Below, piece after piece: positions 17,020 through 26,243 of a stretch of 64,000 bases of DNA (position 1 is its first letter; every line of letters starts with the position of its first letter). Below the pieces are notes generated by a model, which saw nothing but the letters and a program-made list of their open reading frames with translations, made no database searches and was not told the DNA's origin. This DNA comes from WHSW01 sp033856255 (GTDB lineage: Bacteria > Actinomycetota > Thermoleophilia > Solirubrobacterales > 70-9). The stretch is taken from NCBI GenBank assembly GCA_033856255.1, contig JAWVFH010000060.1:1-64000 (forward strand), given 5' to 3'. Position numbers and translations under genes: made by a program.

Positions 17020-19986
17020 CGTGCCGCTGGGAGCGACGTTGTCGAAGCTGCCCGGGAAGCCGGCGGCGATCAGCTCCGCGCTGGTCACCACCAGCTCGTT
17101 GCCGGCGACGTCGACGAGGTGCACCTCGACCGTCCAGACGCCGGCCGCCGAGCCCCCGGGCAGGGTGATGCTGCCCGCGTATCCGCCGCCCGCGGCCGAG
17201 ATCGGAACCACGAACTGCGGCTGGTTGACCGGGTCGTAGACGACGATCGACGAGGCGGCCGCGTCGATGCCCGAGAGCGCGTCGGCGCCGCTGAGGGTGA
17301 AGCTGATCGTGTCATTTCCCTGCTCGGTGTTGATCGTGTCCGGAGTCAGGTCGAAGGCGGTCAGGTCGGGCGTGTCGCTGTCGCCCACCCCGGTCTGCTC
17401 GAAGCCGCCGGGGTCGCCGGCTGCGATCAGCTGGGTCGACGAGACCGAGGTCACGTACCCGGCGTTGTCGGCCAGGCGCAGCTCGACCGTCCAGGTCCCG
17501 GTGGCCGAATAGCGCGGGATCGTCACCGCTGCGGTGTAGGAGCCGTTGAGCTCGTCGCCGGCGACCAGCGCCAGCGTGCCCTCGTAGGTCGGCGCACCCG
17601 ACGGGCCGTGGACGATCACCCGCGAGGCGGCGGGGTCGACGCCGGACAGGTCGTCGCCGGCGTCGACGTCGAAGTTCACGACCGCGGCGGCGGCGAACGT
17701 GTCAATCGAGGTCGGTGAGAGGTCGAAGCCGCTCAGGGACGGCCCGCCGAGGTCTCCGACGCCGGTCTGCTGGAAGTCGTGCGGGAGCCCGGCGGTATTC
17801 AGATTCGCGCTGGTCAGCGCAAGCTGGTTCCCGGCCTCGTCGGCGAGGAGCACCTGGACCGTCCAGGTGCCCTGAGGGGAGTACCTGGGCAGCACGACCG
17901 AGGCGGAGTAGCTGCCGTTCAGAGGGTTGCCCGTGACGAACTGGAGGGGCGACTCGAAGGTCGGGACCCCGGACGGGCCGATCACGGTCACCCGAGAGGC
18001 GGCGGGGTCGACGCCGGACGCGTCGTCGGTGACCGTGAGCGTGAAGCCGACGGACCGAGCCAGGGCCGAGGTGTCGACCGAAGGCGGTGAGATCGCCAGC
18101 GCCTGGAGCACCGGCGGCGCCGCGTCGCAGTTGCCCGCGAAGGTGTTGACCCCGGTGCCACCGTCGCAGTTGTTGAAGCCGTTGCCGCCGTCGAGGTGGT
18201 CGTCGTCGGGGCCGCCGAAGAGATCGTCGTCGCCCTGGTCGCCGAACAGCCTGTCGTCCCCGGCCTGGCCGGAGATGTGATCGGCGCCGTCGGCCGCCGA
18301 GATCGCGTCGTCGCCCGGACCGCCGGCGATCGCGTTCGCCTGGTCGTCGGCTGTGATCGAGTCGTCCCCGCTGGAGCCGATCACGTTCTCGACCGCGAGC
18401 AGCACGTCCTCGCCGTCGCCGGTGGCCTGACCGCTGACGAGGTTGACGTCCACCGCGGCTGGCGAGTCGGCGAAGGAGACCGTGTCGGTGCCGCCCCGGG
18501 CGTCGAGCAGGTTGGCACCCGCGTCGCCGGCGAGCGTGTCCGACTGGTCGGTCGCGATCAGGTCCTCGATCCCGGCGACGAGGTCGGCGCCCTGCCCGGA
18601 GACCGAGCCGGCCCGCAGGTCCGCGTTCACCGCGGTCGGGGATCCGGCGTAGGTCAGGGTGTCGGATCCGGGGCCGCCGGCGAGGTTGTCGTCGCCGCCG
18701 TCGCCGGCGAGCGTGTCGGCGCCGTCGGAGCCGTCGATCACGTCCGCACCCTCGCCCCCGGCAAGTGAGTCGGCGCCGTCGCCGCCGGTGAGGGTGTCGC
18801 CCCCGGGGTCGCCGGTCAAGGTGTCGGCGCCGTCGGCGCCGTCGATCCGGTCGTCGCCGGCGTTGCCCGCCAGGTAGTCGTTGCCGTCGTCGCCGCTCAG
18901 CGTGTCGTTGCCGTCGTCGCCGCTCAGCGTGTCGGCGCCGTCACCGCCGTCGACCAGGTCGCTGCCGTCGCCGCCGTTGAGCGAATCGATCCCGTCGCCG
19001 CCAGTGAGGGTGTCGTCGCCGTCATTGGTGGTCAGGGTGTCGGCGCCGCCGGCGCCGTCGACGACGTTCGCGTCGCCGTCACCGTTGAGGGTGTCGTCGT
19101 GCGCCGACCCGATCAGATTCTCGAAACCGGCCAGCGCGTCGTTCCCGTCGCCGCTCGCCTGCCCGCCGGCCAGATCCGCGTCGACGCCGTTCGGCGCCCC
19201 GGCGAAGGAGATCGTGTCGACTCCGCCGCCTGCGTCGAGCACGTTGTCCGCGTCGTCGCCGGCGATCGCGTCGTCGTGCGCTGAGCCGGTCAGGTTCTCG
19301 ATCCCCGAGATCGAGTCGGTGCCGATGCCGGTAACCGTGCCGGCCCTCAGGTCCGCGACGACCGGCCCCGCGGCGGCGGCATAGCTGGTCGAGTCCACCC
19401 CACCCTGGCCCCTGAGCGTGTCGTCGCCAGCGCCGCCGAGCAGCGTGTCATCCCCGTCGCCCCCGCTGAGCTCGTTGTCGGCAGCGTCGCCGGTCAGCGA
19501 GTCGGCGAACGAGGTGCCGATCACGTTCTCGACCCCGCTCAGCGCATCCTCGCCGTCGCCGCTGGCGGTGCCGGCGGCAAGATCGACGGCCACGGGCCCG
19601 GGCAGGTCCGCGAAGGCCGCTACGTCGACCCCGTCCTGGCCGTCGTAGTTGTCGTTGCCCTTGCCCCCGGACAGGCTGTCGTCGCCGGGGCCGCCGGCGA
19701 GCGTGTCGTTACCCGACTTGCCGCTGACGATGTCGGCGCCCGGTCCCGCCTTGAGCACGTCGTCGCCGCCCTTGCCGATCAGGACGTCGTCGCCGCCCTT
19801 GCCGCAGAGGACATCCTTCTTCTTGGTCCCCTTGAGGACGTCGACGCCACCGGTTCCCGTTTTCGTGCACTTGGCGGCCGCCGCGCTACCGACGGGCGCG
19901 AGGACAAGCGCGAGGAAGAGCGCCACTGCCAGGGTGGCGAGCCGCACGCCGCGAGCGGCGGTCGGATAGGTGGTGTATGCGGTCAC
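17017..19986 (-). CDS. Large secreted RTX-repeat adhesin-like protein with three C-terminal Ig-like repeats
   Basis: The 989-residue protein has a signal peptide (LATLAVALFLALVLAPVGSA). Many RTX nonapeptides lie between residues about 45 and 630 (GGDDVLIGKGG, GDDGNDTLSGDDG), broken by four or more non-RTX inserts of the form AVNADLRAGSVSGQGAD. Three related beta-sandwich repeats of about 115 residues form the C-terminus, each with LSGVDPAASRV-like and GTWTVEVxLxDxAGN-like strands. It is the last gene after pilM-pilN-pilO and the pilP-position gene, only 20 bases downstream, so it is likely co-expressed with the pilus. The start is GTG at 19986. Confidence 0.85.
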   Translation of the reverse strand: MTAYTTYPTAARGVRLATLAVALFLALVLAPVGSAAAAKCTKTGTGGVDVLKGTKKKDVLCGKGGDDVLIGKGGDDVLKAGPGADIVSGKSGNDTLAGGPGDDSLSGGKGNDNYDGQDGVDVAAFADLPGPVAVDLAAGTASGDGEDALSGVENVIGTSFADSLTGDAADNELSGGDGDDTLLGGAGDDTLRGQGGVDSTSYAAAAGPVVADLRAGTVTGIGTDSISGIENLTGSAHDDAIAGDDADNVLDAGGGVDTISFAGAPNGVDADLAGGQASGDGNDALAGFENLIGSAHDDTLNGDGDANVVDGAGGADTLTTNDGDDTLTGGDGIDSLNGGDGSDLVDGGDGADTLSGDDGNDTLSGDDGNDYLAGNAGDDRIDGADGADTLTGDPGGDTLTGGDGADSLAGGEGADVIDGSDGADTLAGDGGDDNLAGGPGSDTLTYAGSPTAVNADLRAGSVSGQGADLVAGIEDLIATDQSDTLAGDAGANLLDARGGTDTVSFADSPAAVDVNLVSGQATGDGEDVLLAVENVIGSSGDDSITADDQANAIAGGPGDDAISAADGADHISGQAGDDRLFGDQGDDDLFGGPDDDHLDGGNGFNNCDGGTGVNTFAGNCDAAPPVLQALAISPPSVDTSALARSVGFTLTVTDDASGVDPAASRVTVIGPSGVPTFESPLQFVTGNPLNGSYSASVVLPRYSPQGTWTVQVLLADEAGNQLALTSANLNTAGLPHDFQQTGVGDLGGPSLSGFDLSPTSIDTFAAAAVVNFDVDAGDDLSGVDPAASRVIVHGPSGAPTYEGTLALVAGDELNGSYTAAVTIPRYSATGTWTVELRLADNAGYVTSVSSTQLIAAGDPGGFEQTGVGDSDTPDLTAFDLTPDTINTEQGNDTISFTLSGADALSGIDAAASSIVVYDPVNQPQFVVPISAAGGGYAGSITLPGGSAAGVWTVEVHLVDVAGNELVVTSAELIAAGFPGSFDNVAPSGT

Positions 19987-20005
19987 GATCGGGCCCCTCC
20001 CCGAT

Positions 20006-20938
20006 CTACTCGGCAGGAAGCTGGTGATCCCGGATCTCGAGTAGGCGCAGATCGAACGTCTGTCCGTCGGGGCCGAAGTCGAGCGTCGCCGTCTCGTTCT
20101 TCTCGAGCGTGATGTAGAGGCAGGCCTCAGGGCTCGGGACGCAGGCGCCGTCGCCGGCGACCATGGTCGCGTCCTTGGAGACGACGAAGGCGGCGCGCTG
20201 GCCCTTCTCGTCGGTGCCGAGGAAGGCGACGACGGCCGTCGAGTTGTTGGGCAGGATCGTCATCGGCTTGACGTTCTCGTGCAGTTTCGGATCGCCCTGA
20301 AGGCCGATCATCAGGTCGACCCGGCGCGTGAACAGGTGGTTGACCACCTCGACGTCGTCGCTGGAGGGCTGGTTGCCGTTGCCGCCGTTGCCGTTGCCGC
20401 CATTACCGTTGCCGCCGTTGCCATTGCCCGAACCGCCACCGGTGTTGTCGGTCGTGGTCGAGCCGCCGTCGGTGGTCACATCTCCGGTGCCGCCGGTCGA
20501 CACGTCGCCGCTCGAGGGCGTCGGCCCGATCGGAGGCGGAGCGGCCCCCTCGCCGGTCGTGGCCGGCGGAGGCGTCGTCGAGCTCGTGTCCGGGCTCGTG
20601 TTCGTCGCGGCGCCGGAGCCGGAGCCGGATCCGTCGCCCTGCGCGGCGGCCACGAACTGGGGCTTGAAGGGGTTCTTCGACTTCAGGGCGTCGAGGCGCT
20701 TGCGGTAGTTGCGGACGCCGACGCTGGTATCGGCGAGAACCGCCGCGCTCACCGGCGAGGCGGACTTGTCGACGGCCACCGCGACGGGGGCGGGCGGCGC
20801 AGGCTCATCCGGGGTCTTGAGCAGCATGGGCACAGCAACCAACGCCACGAGCAGGGCCACCGCGGGCACCAGGAGCCGGCGATCGCGGAGGTCGCGATAC
20901 ACGTCGTTCAGAGCTTGGGGGACCTTGAGCTGGCTCAA
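20006..20938 (-). CDS. PilP-position membrane-anchored pilus assembly protein
   Basis: The 310-residue protein has a cytoplasmic N-terminus, one membrane helix (about 22-40, LLVPAVALLVALVAVPMLL), a long low-complexity linker of Ser, Thr, Gly and Asn with GNGGNGN repeats near 172-190, and a C-terminal beta domain with two cysteines (CVPSPEACLYITL). Its place after pilO matches pilP, but I see no clear PilP lipobox or HomB motif. The TTG start overlaps the pilO stop (TTGA). It probably links to the PilMNO platform outside the membrane. Confidence 0.7.
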   Translation of the reverse strand: MSQLKVPQALNDVYRDLRDRRLLVPAVALLVALVAVPMLLKTPDEPAPPAPVAVAVDKSASPVSAAVLADTSVGVRNYRKRLDALKSKNPFKPQFVAAAQGDGSGSGSGAATNTSPDTSSTTPPPATTGEGAAPPPIGPTPSSGDVSTGGTGDVTTDGGSTTTDNTGGGSGNGNGGNGNGGNGNGGNGNQPSSDDVEVVNHLFTRRVDLMIGLQGDPKLHENVKPMTILPNNSTAVVAFLGTDEKGQRAAFVVSKDATMVAGDGACVPSPEACLYITLEKNETATLDFGPDGQTFDLRLLEIRDHQLPAE

Positions 20939-21714
20939 TTTGCCACCACCGCCGCGGAGACAGCCGGATCGGTGGCGGGCGCGGCCGGGGCCGTCGCCGG
21001 CGCCGCGGTCGCGGGCGCCGGCCCCGTCGGGGTTGCCCCCGCGGTGATCCCCTGGTCGACCGGAGTCAGATAGCTGGTCGCCGTGACATCCGCCGTCAAC
21101 TGCGGGAAGCCCGCGGGGCCGGCGGTGAGGTCGAAGCCGTCGATGGTCAGCAGGCGGCCGTCGACCGAGACGGCTTCGCCGTGCGTATTGACCATGTCGT
21201 CGACGCGCCCGAAGAAGTCGGCGATCTGGAAGAAGCCGCCGTCGAAGCTCAGCGAATAGGGCATCACCGGGAGCCCGGCGCTACCCACGGTGGCCCCGAT
21301 CGGGAGCAGGGCGACGCTGGCCTCCGAGGCTGTCCCGGTCGTCGCGTCGGTCGTTGGGGCCACGACGGGAGCGGCCGAGTCGGCGCTGCTGCTGAGCGAG
21401 ATCGACCGGAAGTCGACGCCGGAGCGAACCGACAGGGTCTGCAGCTGAGTCAGCAGGCTCGGGGTGTCGGCGTCGACGGGGACCGCCTTGCCGAGCGTGA
21501 TCAGCTGCTTGTAGTTGGACGAGAAGTCGTTCTTCGCCTGCGCGCCGGTTGCGGCGGCCGCCTCCGCCTGCGTCACCTCGACCTGCAGGTCGGCAACCTG
21601 ACTCTCGAGGTCGGAAGCATGCTGGCGCTTCGGAGTCAGGACCAGGAAGTAGAAGGCGGCGACGACGGCGATGCCGGCGACGACGACGAGGATCGTGCGA
21701 TCGGAGCCCTTCAT
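20935..21714 (-). CDS. pilO: Type IV pilus inner-membrane platform protein PilO
   Basis: The 259-residue protein has one N-terminal membrane helix (ILVVVAGIAVVAAFYFLVL), a coiled coil (about 33-60), and a ferredoxin-like domain with the PYSLSFDGGFFQIADFFGRV strand-helix typical of PilO. An Ala/Pro-rich tail follows. PilO dimerises with PilN and connects cytoplasmic PilM to the pilus machine. The A of its ATG is shared with the pilN stop. Confidence 0.88.
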   Translation of the reverse strand: MKGSDRTILVVVAGIAVVAAFYFLVLTPKRQHASDLESQVADLQVEVTQAEAAAATGAQAKNDFSSNYKQLITLGKAVPVDADTPSLLTQLQTLSVRSGVDFRSISLSSSADSAAPVVAPTTDATTGTASEASVALLPIGATVGSAGLPVMPYSLSFDGGFFQIADFFGRVDDMVNTHGEAVSVDGRLLTIDGFDLTAGPAGFPQLTADVTATSYLTPVDQGITAGATPTGPAPATAAPATAPAAPATDPAVSAAVVAN

Positions 21715-22592
21715 CAGCCACCCACCCCCACGGCCGCGGCGCCGTCCTTGGCGTCTGAGATCTGCTTTTGAGCCGAGTCCTTGGCGCCCTGCTCGGTCGC
21801 CTGCGTGGCGGCGATCCCCGAGTTGTCGGCGGTGGTCGCGGGCGTCGTCGTCCCGGCTTCCGGGGTCGTCGTTGCGGCGGGAGTCGCGGGGACCGTGCCG
21901 GCTGCCGCGACGGGCGCCGCCGGCACGGCGTCGAAGGCGACCGTGACGTGGAACGCCGCCACCTGGGGGCCGGTCTGACAGGAGCCCTCCGCACCGGAGG
22001 CCGCGGCGCTCGAGGTCGCGCCGGGGGCCGCTGCGGACTCGTCACCAAGCTGGGAGCTCTCCATGCCCACGCGGGTGACGCCGTCGATGTCCCTGAGCGC
22101 GGCGAGGAAGCGGGCAACGCCGTTCTGGCCCGGGGCGCAACCGCTGATCTGAAGCTGCGGGCCCGTGATCGAGGCGTCGGTGGGCCCGGCGTCCGAGGTG
22201 CCGACCGAGACGCCCGTGGTGGCCGTTCCGGTGAGGTTCTCGATCGTCACCCGTCGCGGGATCACGAGGGCAAACTCGTTGAGGACGCGCTGCCAGTCGA
22301 ACCGGCTCTGGGCGAGGCTGGCCACGGTCTCGTCGCGGCTCTGGGTAAGGCTCGCGAACTCGCCGTACGGGGCAAGGTCGGCCGCGGCCGTATCGGCCAC
22401 GGCCTTGCGCGCCTGCAGCGAAGCCAGCTCCGACTCGCTCTGGCGGGCGCTGTTGCCGGCCAGGACCACGAGGACGACGCCGATCAGCGCCAGGGCGAGC
22501 ACCCCGACGATCGCGTAGGAGGCGGCCCCGGCGCGCAGCGGCGCATGGTCGCCGCGGCGGTCCTCGAGTGGGATCAGGTTGACGGCGCGCAC
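21714..22592 (-). CDS. pilN: Type IV pilus assembly protein PilN
   Basis: The protein starts MRAVNLIPLEDRR, the conserved PilN NLIP motif that docks into PilM. One membrane helix (about 26-47), a coiled coil and a periplasmic-type ferredoxin-like domain follow, then an Ala/Thr/Pro-rich tail. It has 292 residues and a GTG start three bases after the pilM stop. It forms the PilMNO complex with its neighbours. Confidence 0.9.
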   Translation of the reverse strand: MRAVNLIPLEDRRGDHAPLRAGAASYAIVGVLALALIGVVLVVLAGNSARQSESELASLQARKAVADTAAADLAPYGEFASLTQSRDETVASLAQSRFDWQRVLNEFALVIPRRVTIENLTGTATTGVSVGTSDAGPTDASITGPQLQISGCAPGQNGVARFLAALRDIDGVTRVGMESSQLGDESAAAPGATSSAAASGAEGSCQTGPQVAAFHVTVAFDAVPAAPVAAAGTVPATPAATTTPEAGTTTPATTADNSGIAATQATEQGAKDSAQKQISDAKDGAAAVGVGG

Positions 22593-22594
22593 GG

Positions 22595-23701
22595 CTACTC
22601 CTCCAGACCCAGTCCGTAGGAGAGGGTGAGGCGATCGGCGGCCGGGCCCGCGGCGCTGCTCAGCGGCGCCGGAACGCCCCGGCGCACGGGCAGCGGCAGG
22701 TCGCCGTCGAGTCGTGCGACGAGGCCCGGGATCGCGCAGCCCGGTCCGGCGAGGATGATCGCGTCCAGGCTGACGGCGTCCTCGGCGGCAGCGTAGTACT
22801 CGACCGAGCGGCGCAGCTCGTCGACCAGCGTCGCGGTGCCGGCGGTGAGCGAGTCACGGGTCGCAGTGACGAGCCCCGCGTCGCCCTCGATCTCCTCGAC
22901 CGGGGCCTCGAGGCCGACGTGCAGGAGCCACTGGCGCGCATGCTCGAGCGTCAGGCTCGAGCTCGCCGACAGAGACTGGGCGATCCCCTCGATGCCGAAG
23001 CCGAGCACGCGGCTGAAGACGCAGTAGGACTCGCGAGCGACCGCGAGATTCGTGATGTCGCCGAGGTGGCAGTACAGCTGCCCCGCTGTCGTCGCACCCT
23101 CGGCAACTTCGGCGGTCGCGGCGGCGGCCGGCACGGACTTGCCGGCGAGCGCGCGAATCAGGGCGAAGGAGGAATGGTCGATCCCGACCGGTCGCAGGCC
23201 GGCGTGGTTGACGGCGTCAAGCAGGGTCTCGAGCATCTCCCGGCGCGCGGCCACGGCGACGACTTCCAGCCCCGGGGTCTCGTCCTCGGGCGCCTTCGGA
23301 ATCAGCTGCCAGTCGAGCACCGCCCGGTCGAGCGGCATCGGGATGTGATCCTGGGCCGCGAACCGGACCGCCGAGGCGAGCTCGTCGCGGTTGTCGATCT
23401 GCGGCAGGCGGATCGTCCGCACGGCGACTCGCTGGTTGGCGATCCCGATCCGGACCTCACGCGGAAGCTTATGGGCCGCGAACAGCTCCTTGAGGGCGGC
23501 GCCGACGACCTCGGCGTCGTGGACCTCACCGTCGCGAACGGCGCCCGCGGGCAGAGCCGCGACGCCAAAGCCCTGGACGCTGACGGCACCGTTGACGCTC
23601 AGCTCGGTCGCGGCGACGCTGCCGGCCTCGATGTCGAGACCGACGGCCTGCTCCGCGCGGTGGCGGGGCTGCATCAGGGACTTCTTCTTGATCGAGATCA
23701 T
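22595..23701 (-). CDS. pilM: Type IV pilus actin-like ATPase PilM
   Basis: The 368-residue cytoplasmic protein has an actin/FtsA-like fold: GLDIEAGSVAATEL (phosphate 1), a middle VRTIRLPQIDNRDELASAV block with IPMPLDRAVLDWQLI, GIDHSSFALIRAL, and a final IILAGPGCAIPGL adenosine loop. It binds the PilN N-terminus and couples the cytoplasmic ATPases to the membrane platform. It is 136 bases downstream of pilD and heads the pilM-N-O-P-RTX group. Confidence 0.92.
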   Translation of the reverse strand: MISIKKKSLMQPRHRAEQAVGLDIEAGSVAATELSVNGAVSVQGFGVAALPAGAVRDGEVHDAEVVGAALKELFAAHKLPREVRIGIANQRVAVRTIRLPQIDNRDELASAVRFAAQDHIPMPLDRAVLDWQLIPKAPEDETPGLEVVAVAARREMLETLLDAVNHAGLRPVGIDHSSFALIRALAGKSVPAAAATAEVAEGATTAGQLYCHLGDITNLAVARESYCVFSRVLGFGIEGIAQSLSASSSLTLEHARQWLLHVGLEAPVEEIEGDAGLVTATRDSLTAGTATLVDELRRSVEYYAAAEDAVSLDAIILAGPGCAIPGLVARLDGDLPLPVRRGVPAPLSSAAGPAADRLTLSYGLGLEE

Positions 23702-23837
23702 GGCTGCTCAGGCGCGAAGGCGAGCGAGATGCCCCCGCAACGCCCTCGGGACACCAATCGGCGCGATCGGCGCCGAACTTGAGTTTTTGAGAGCCACGAA
23801 ACGTGCCTGGCAGCGCACGCCTGGGCGTGCGCCGGGC

Positions 23838-24599
23838 TCAGCCTGTGAAGTTGTCGAGATACCAGTCGACGATCTCGTCGCCGAACCACAGCCCGGCCAC
23901 CCCGCCGAGGGCCAGGAAGGGGCCGAAGGGAACCGCCGACTTGCGGGCCGCCGCGCCGCCGCGAGCGATCATCGCGAGCCCCAGGATCGAGCCCGCGAGC
24001 AAGCCGATCAGCACCGCCGGCGCGATCGAGCGGCCGAGGTAGATCGCCATCATCGCGACCAGCTTCGCGTCGCCCATCCCCATCCCTCGCGGGTAGGCGA
24101 GCGCGATCAGCACGAACGCGCCGCCCGCGACGGCGACCGCGATCGCTCGCTGATCGAGCTCGCCGAGGCCGAAGACGAGCACCACGGCGATTCCCGCGAG
24201 CGCGCCGAAGAGGACTAGGGCGTTGGGGATGATCCGGAGCTCGAGATCGGTGAGCGTGACGGCGACGAGGACCGAGCAGAGCAGCAGCCCGAGGACCAGC
24301 TCGCCGGCGTCGTCGGTCCCGAGCGCCAGCACCGTCCCCGCCCAGAGCAATCCCGTCGCCGCCTCGGTGACCGGGTAGCGGGCCGAGATCGGCTCGCCGC
24401 AGCTGCGACAGCGGCCCCTGAGCAGCAGCCAGGAGACGATCGGGACGTTGTCGTAGGCGGCGATCTGAGCGCCGCAGCGCGGGCAGCGTGAGCGGCCGGT
24501 GACGAACCCCTCCTTGCGCGGTACCCGGTGGGCGACGACGGTGAGGAAGCTGCCGGCGAAGGCGCCGGCGAAGAGCGCGATCAGCGCTGGGACTGCCAT
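23838..24599 (-). CDS. pilD: Prepilin peptidase / N-methyltransferase
   Basis: This membrane aspartyl protease removes prepilin leaders and N-methylates the new N-terminus. The 253-residue protein has the zinc motif C39-x2-C42 and C64-x2-C67 on a cytoplasmic loop, and catalytic Asp118 (LTDLELRIIPN) and Asp177 (GMGDAKL). About eight membrane helices are visible. It lies within the pilin cluster it serves. Confidence 0.95.
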   Translation of the reverse strand: MAVPALIALFAGAFAGSFLTVVAHRVPRKEGFVTGRSRCPRCGAQIAAYDNVPIVSWLLLRGRCRSCGEPISARYPVTEAATGLLWAGTVLALGTDDAGELVLGLLLCSVLVAVTLTDLELRIIPNALVLFGALAGIAVVLVFGLGELDQRAIAVAVAGGAFVLIALAYPRGMGMGDAKLVAMMAIYLGRSIAPAVLIGLLAGSILGLAMIARGGAAARKSAVPFGPFLALGGVAGLWFGDEIVDWYLDNFTG

Positions 24600-24629
24600 G
24601 GCGCCGTCACCCTATCCGGGGCGCGGGCG

Positions 24630-26243
24630 TCAGCAGGCGACCGCTACGTCGCTGCTGCCGGGGACGCAGCCGGTCTCGCGCACCTCTCGCCAGGCGGCCG
24701 AGGCGATGTCGAACAGGTACGGCGGCTGCTGGACGGCGAGCCGGTCGTCGTAGGTGTAGTTCTTCAGGTAGCCGGTCACCGAGCTGCCGCCGGAGGTGGT
24801 CCCGACGGTGCCGCGGAAGAGCTGGGCGATCGCGCCGTTGACGGTCAGGTTGCCGGTGATCGGGTCGCCGCAGTCGTAGTTGTCGACGATGAAGGAGTGG
24901 TTGAGCGCCAGGACGGCGGAGTCGATGCGCAGCGTCGGCAGCGTATAGGCGCTGACGTTGTCGTCGGTCGAGGTGCAGGCGTGGGTGGTCGAGGTATCCG
25001 AGCGCGTGGCCACTGCGTGCATGACGCGGATGAAGTTGTTGGCGACCATCCCCATCACGGCGGAGCCGGAGAGGTTGGTCGTCACCGAGCCGTTGACGAT
25101 GATGTCGTTGGCCGCCGCGATCGTCACCGAGCTGCTGTAGGTGCCTGAGACGTAGATGTTGCCGCAGGTGGACGCGTTGGTGTACGTGGTCGTGCCGGCG
25201 AAGTACGGCGTGTACGTGCTCGAGCAGGTGCCGCTGGTGACGTAGATGATCGGGTCGTTGACGAGGTTGACGCTGCAGCCGGCGGCGCAGTTCGTCTGGC
25301 AGTTCGTCCCGCAGGCGGTCGTGTTGGCGTTCGTGACGGTGGCGGTGTTGCCGTTGAGCACGATCGTCGTCTTGCCGCTGTACACCTTGCCGTCCGTCTG
25401 CGCGTAGGCGAGCAGGTTGGTGTTGTCCGGTGGCGGCGTGATGAAGGGCGCGTTCTCGATCACCGGTCCGTTGAGGATCGCGCTGTTGGTGCAGCCCGAG
25501 GTCGCGATCAGCCCGGGCGCGGTCGGCGGCCCCGGCGCCGCGGACGAGATCGTGTCAGTCCCGCCGGCACGGCCGAAGGTCGGCGAGCCGCAGATCGAGT
25601 ACTGGTCCTGTGTGTACATCGGGCCCTTCACGTTGTCACCCGTGATCCAGCTGATCGAGCCGCACTTCGACGGCCTCCCGTCGCGCTTGAACGCCTTGCA
25701 GTCCTGGTATTGGGAGGGATCGGAGTACGTGTTCGGGTCCAGCGTCTCGTAGACGGAGTACCAGAGGTAGTCGAGCGGCGAGTCGCGGCGGAAGCCGGCG
25801 ACGATCGTCCGCGACGCGACCGTCGCCCCGGCCGCGTTCGAGACCGTGCCGGTGAACTTCATCCGGAAGCTGCCGGTGGGGAAGTCGATCATCGTCCCGA
25901 CCGGGTTGGTGGTGCTGCAGCTGGCGTTGCCGTTCGCGGGCACGGTCGTGTAGCTGAACTTGACCGTCGACGGCGCTCCGGGGACCTGGGTCGCCGCCTG
26001 CGTGGGGCAGGTCTGCCAGAGCTCGGTGTTCTTGTTCAGCTTGTAGAGGAAGTTGGAGAGGCCGGCGCGGGCGGCGTAGTAGGCGTTCTTCGCATCGATG
26101 TCGTGCTGGCTGTTCTTGACGTCGCCGTTGGCGGCCACGAACGCCGCCGCGATCATCAGCGTCGTGATCGTCAGCACCATCAGCGCGAGGATCATCGTGA
26201 AGCCCTCTTCACCGGCCGCTCGGCGGCGGAGCGTCATGCGCAT
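24630..26243 (-). CDS. PilX/GspK-like large minor pilin
   Basis: The N-terminus has a prepilin leader ending in G14 followed by FTMILALMVLTITTLM. The usual Glu at mature position 5 is absent (Leu), as in PilX/GspK-type initiators. The 537-residue protein is large for a pilin. Its C-terminal half holds Cys-rich segments (ACGTNCQTNCAAGCSVN) and short beta-repeats (SGTYSSSVTIAAANDI), perhaps a beta-helix. Its start overlaps the pilW-like gene. It probably caps or initiates the pilus. Confidence 0.75.
   Translation of the reverse strand: MRMTLRRRAAGEEGFTMILALMVLTITTLMIAAAFVAANGDVKNSQHDIDAKNAYYAARAGLSNFLYKLNKNTELWQTCPTQAATQVPGAPSTVKFSYTTVPANGNASCSTTNPVGTMIDFPTGSFRMKFTGTVSNAAGATVASRTIVAGFRRDSPLDYLWYSVYETLDPNTYSDPSQYQDCKAFKRDGRPSKCGSISWITGDNVKGPMYTQDQYSICGSPTFGRAGGTDTISSAAPGPPTAPGLIATSGCTNSAILNGPVIENAPFITPPPDNTNLLAYAQTDGKVYSGKTTIVLNGNTATVTNANTTACGTNCQTNCAAGCSVNLVNDPIIYVTSGTCSSTYTPYFAGTTTYTNASTCGNIYVSGTYSSSVTIAAANDIIVNGSVTTNLSGSAVMGMVANNFIRVMHAVATRSDTSTTHACTSTDDNVSAYTLPTLRIDSAVLALNHSFIVDNYDCGDPITGNLTVNGAIAQLFRGTVGTTSGGSSVTGYLKNYTYDDRLAVQQPPYLFDIASAAWREVRETGCVPGSSDVAVAC

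Noticed and set aside
18659..19969. Ser/Pro/Ala-repeat rightward frames inside the RTX gene
   Set aside because: They are the antisense of the RTX nonapeptide repeats; their periodicity comes from the repeats and not from a real protein.
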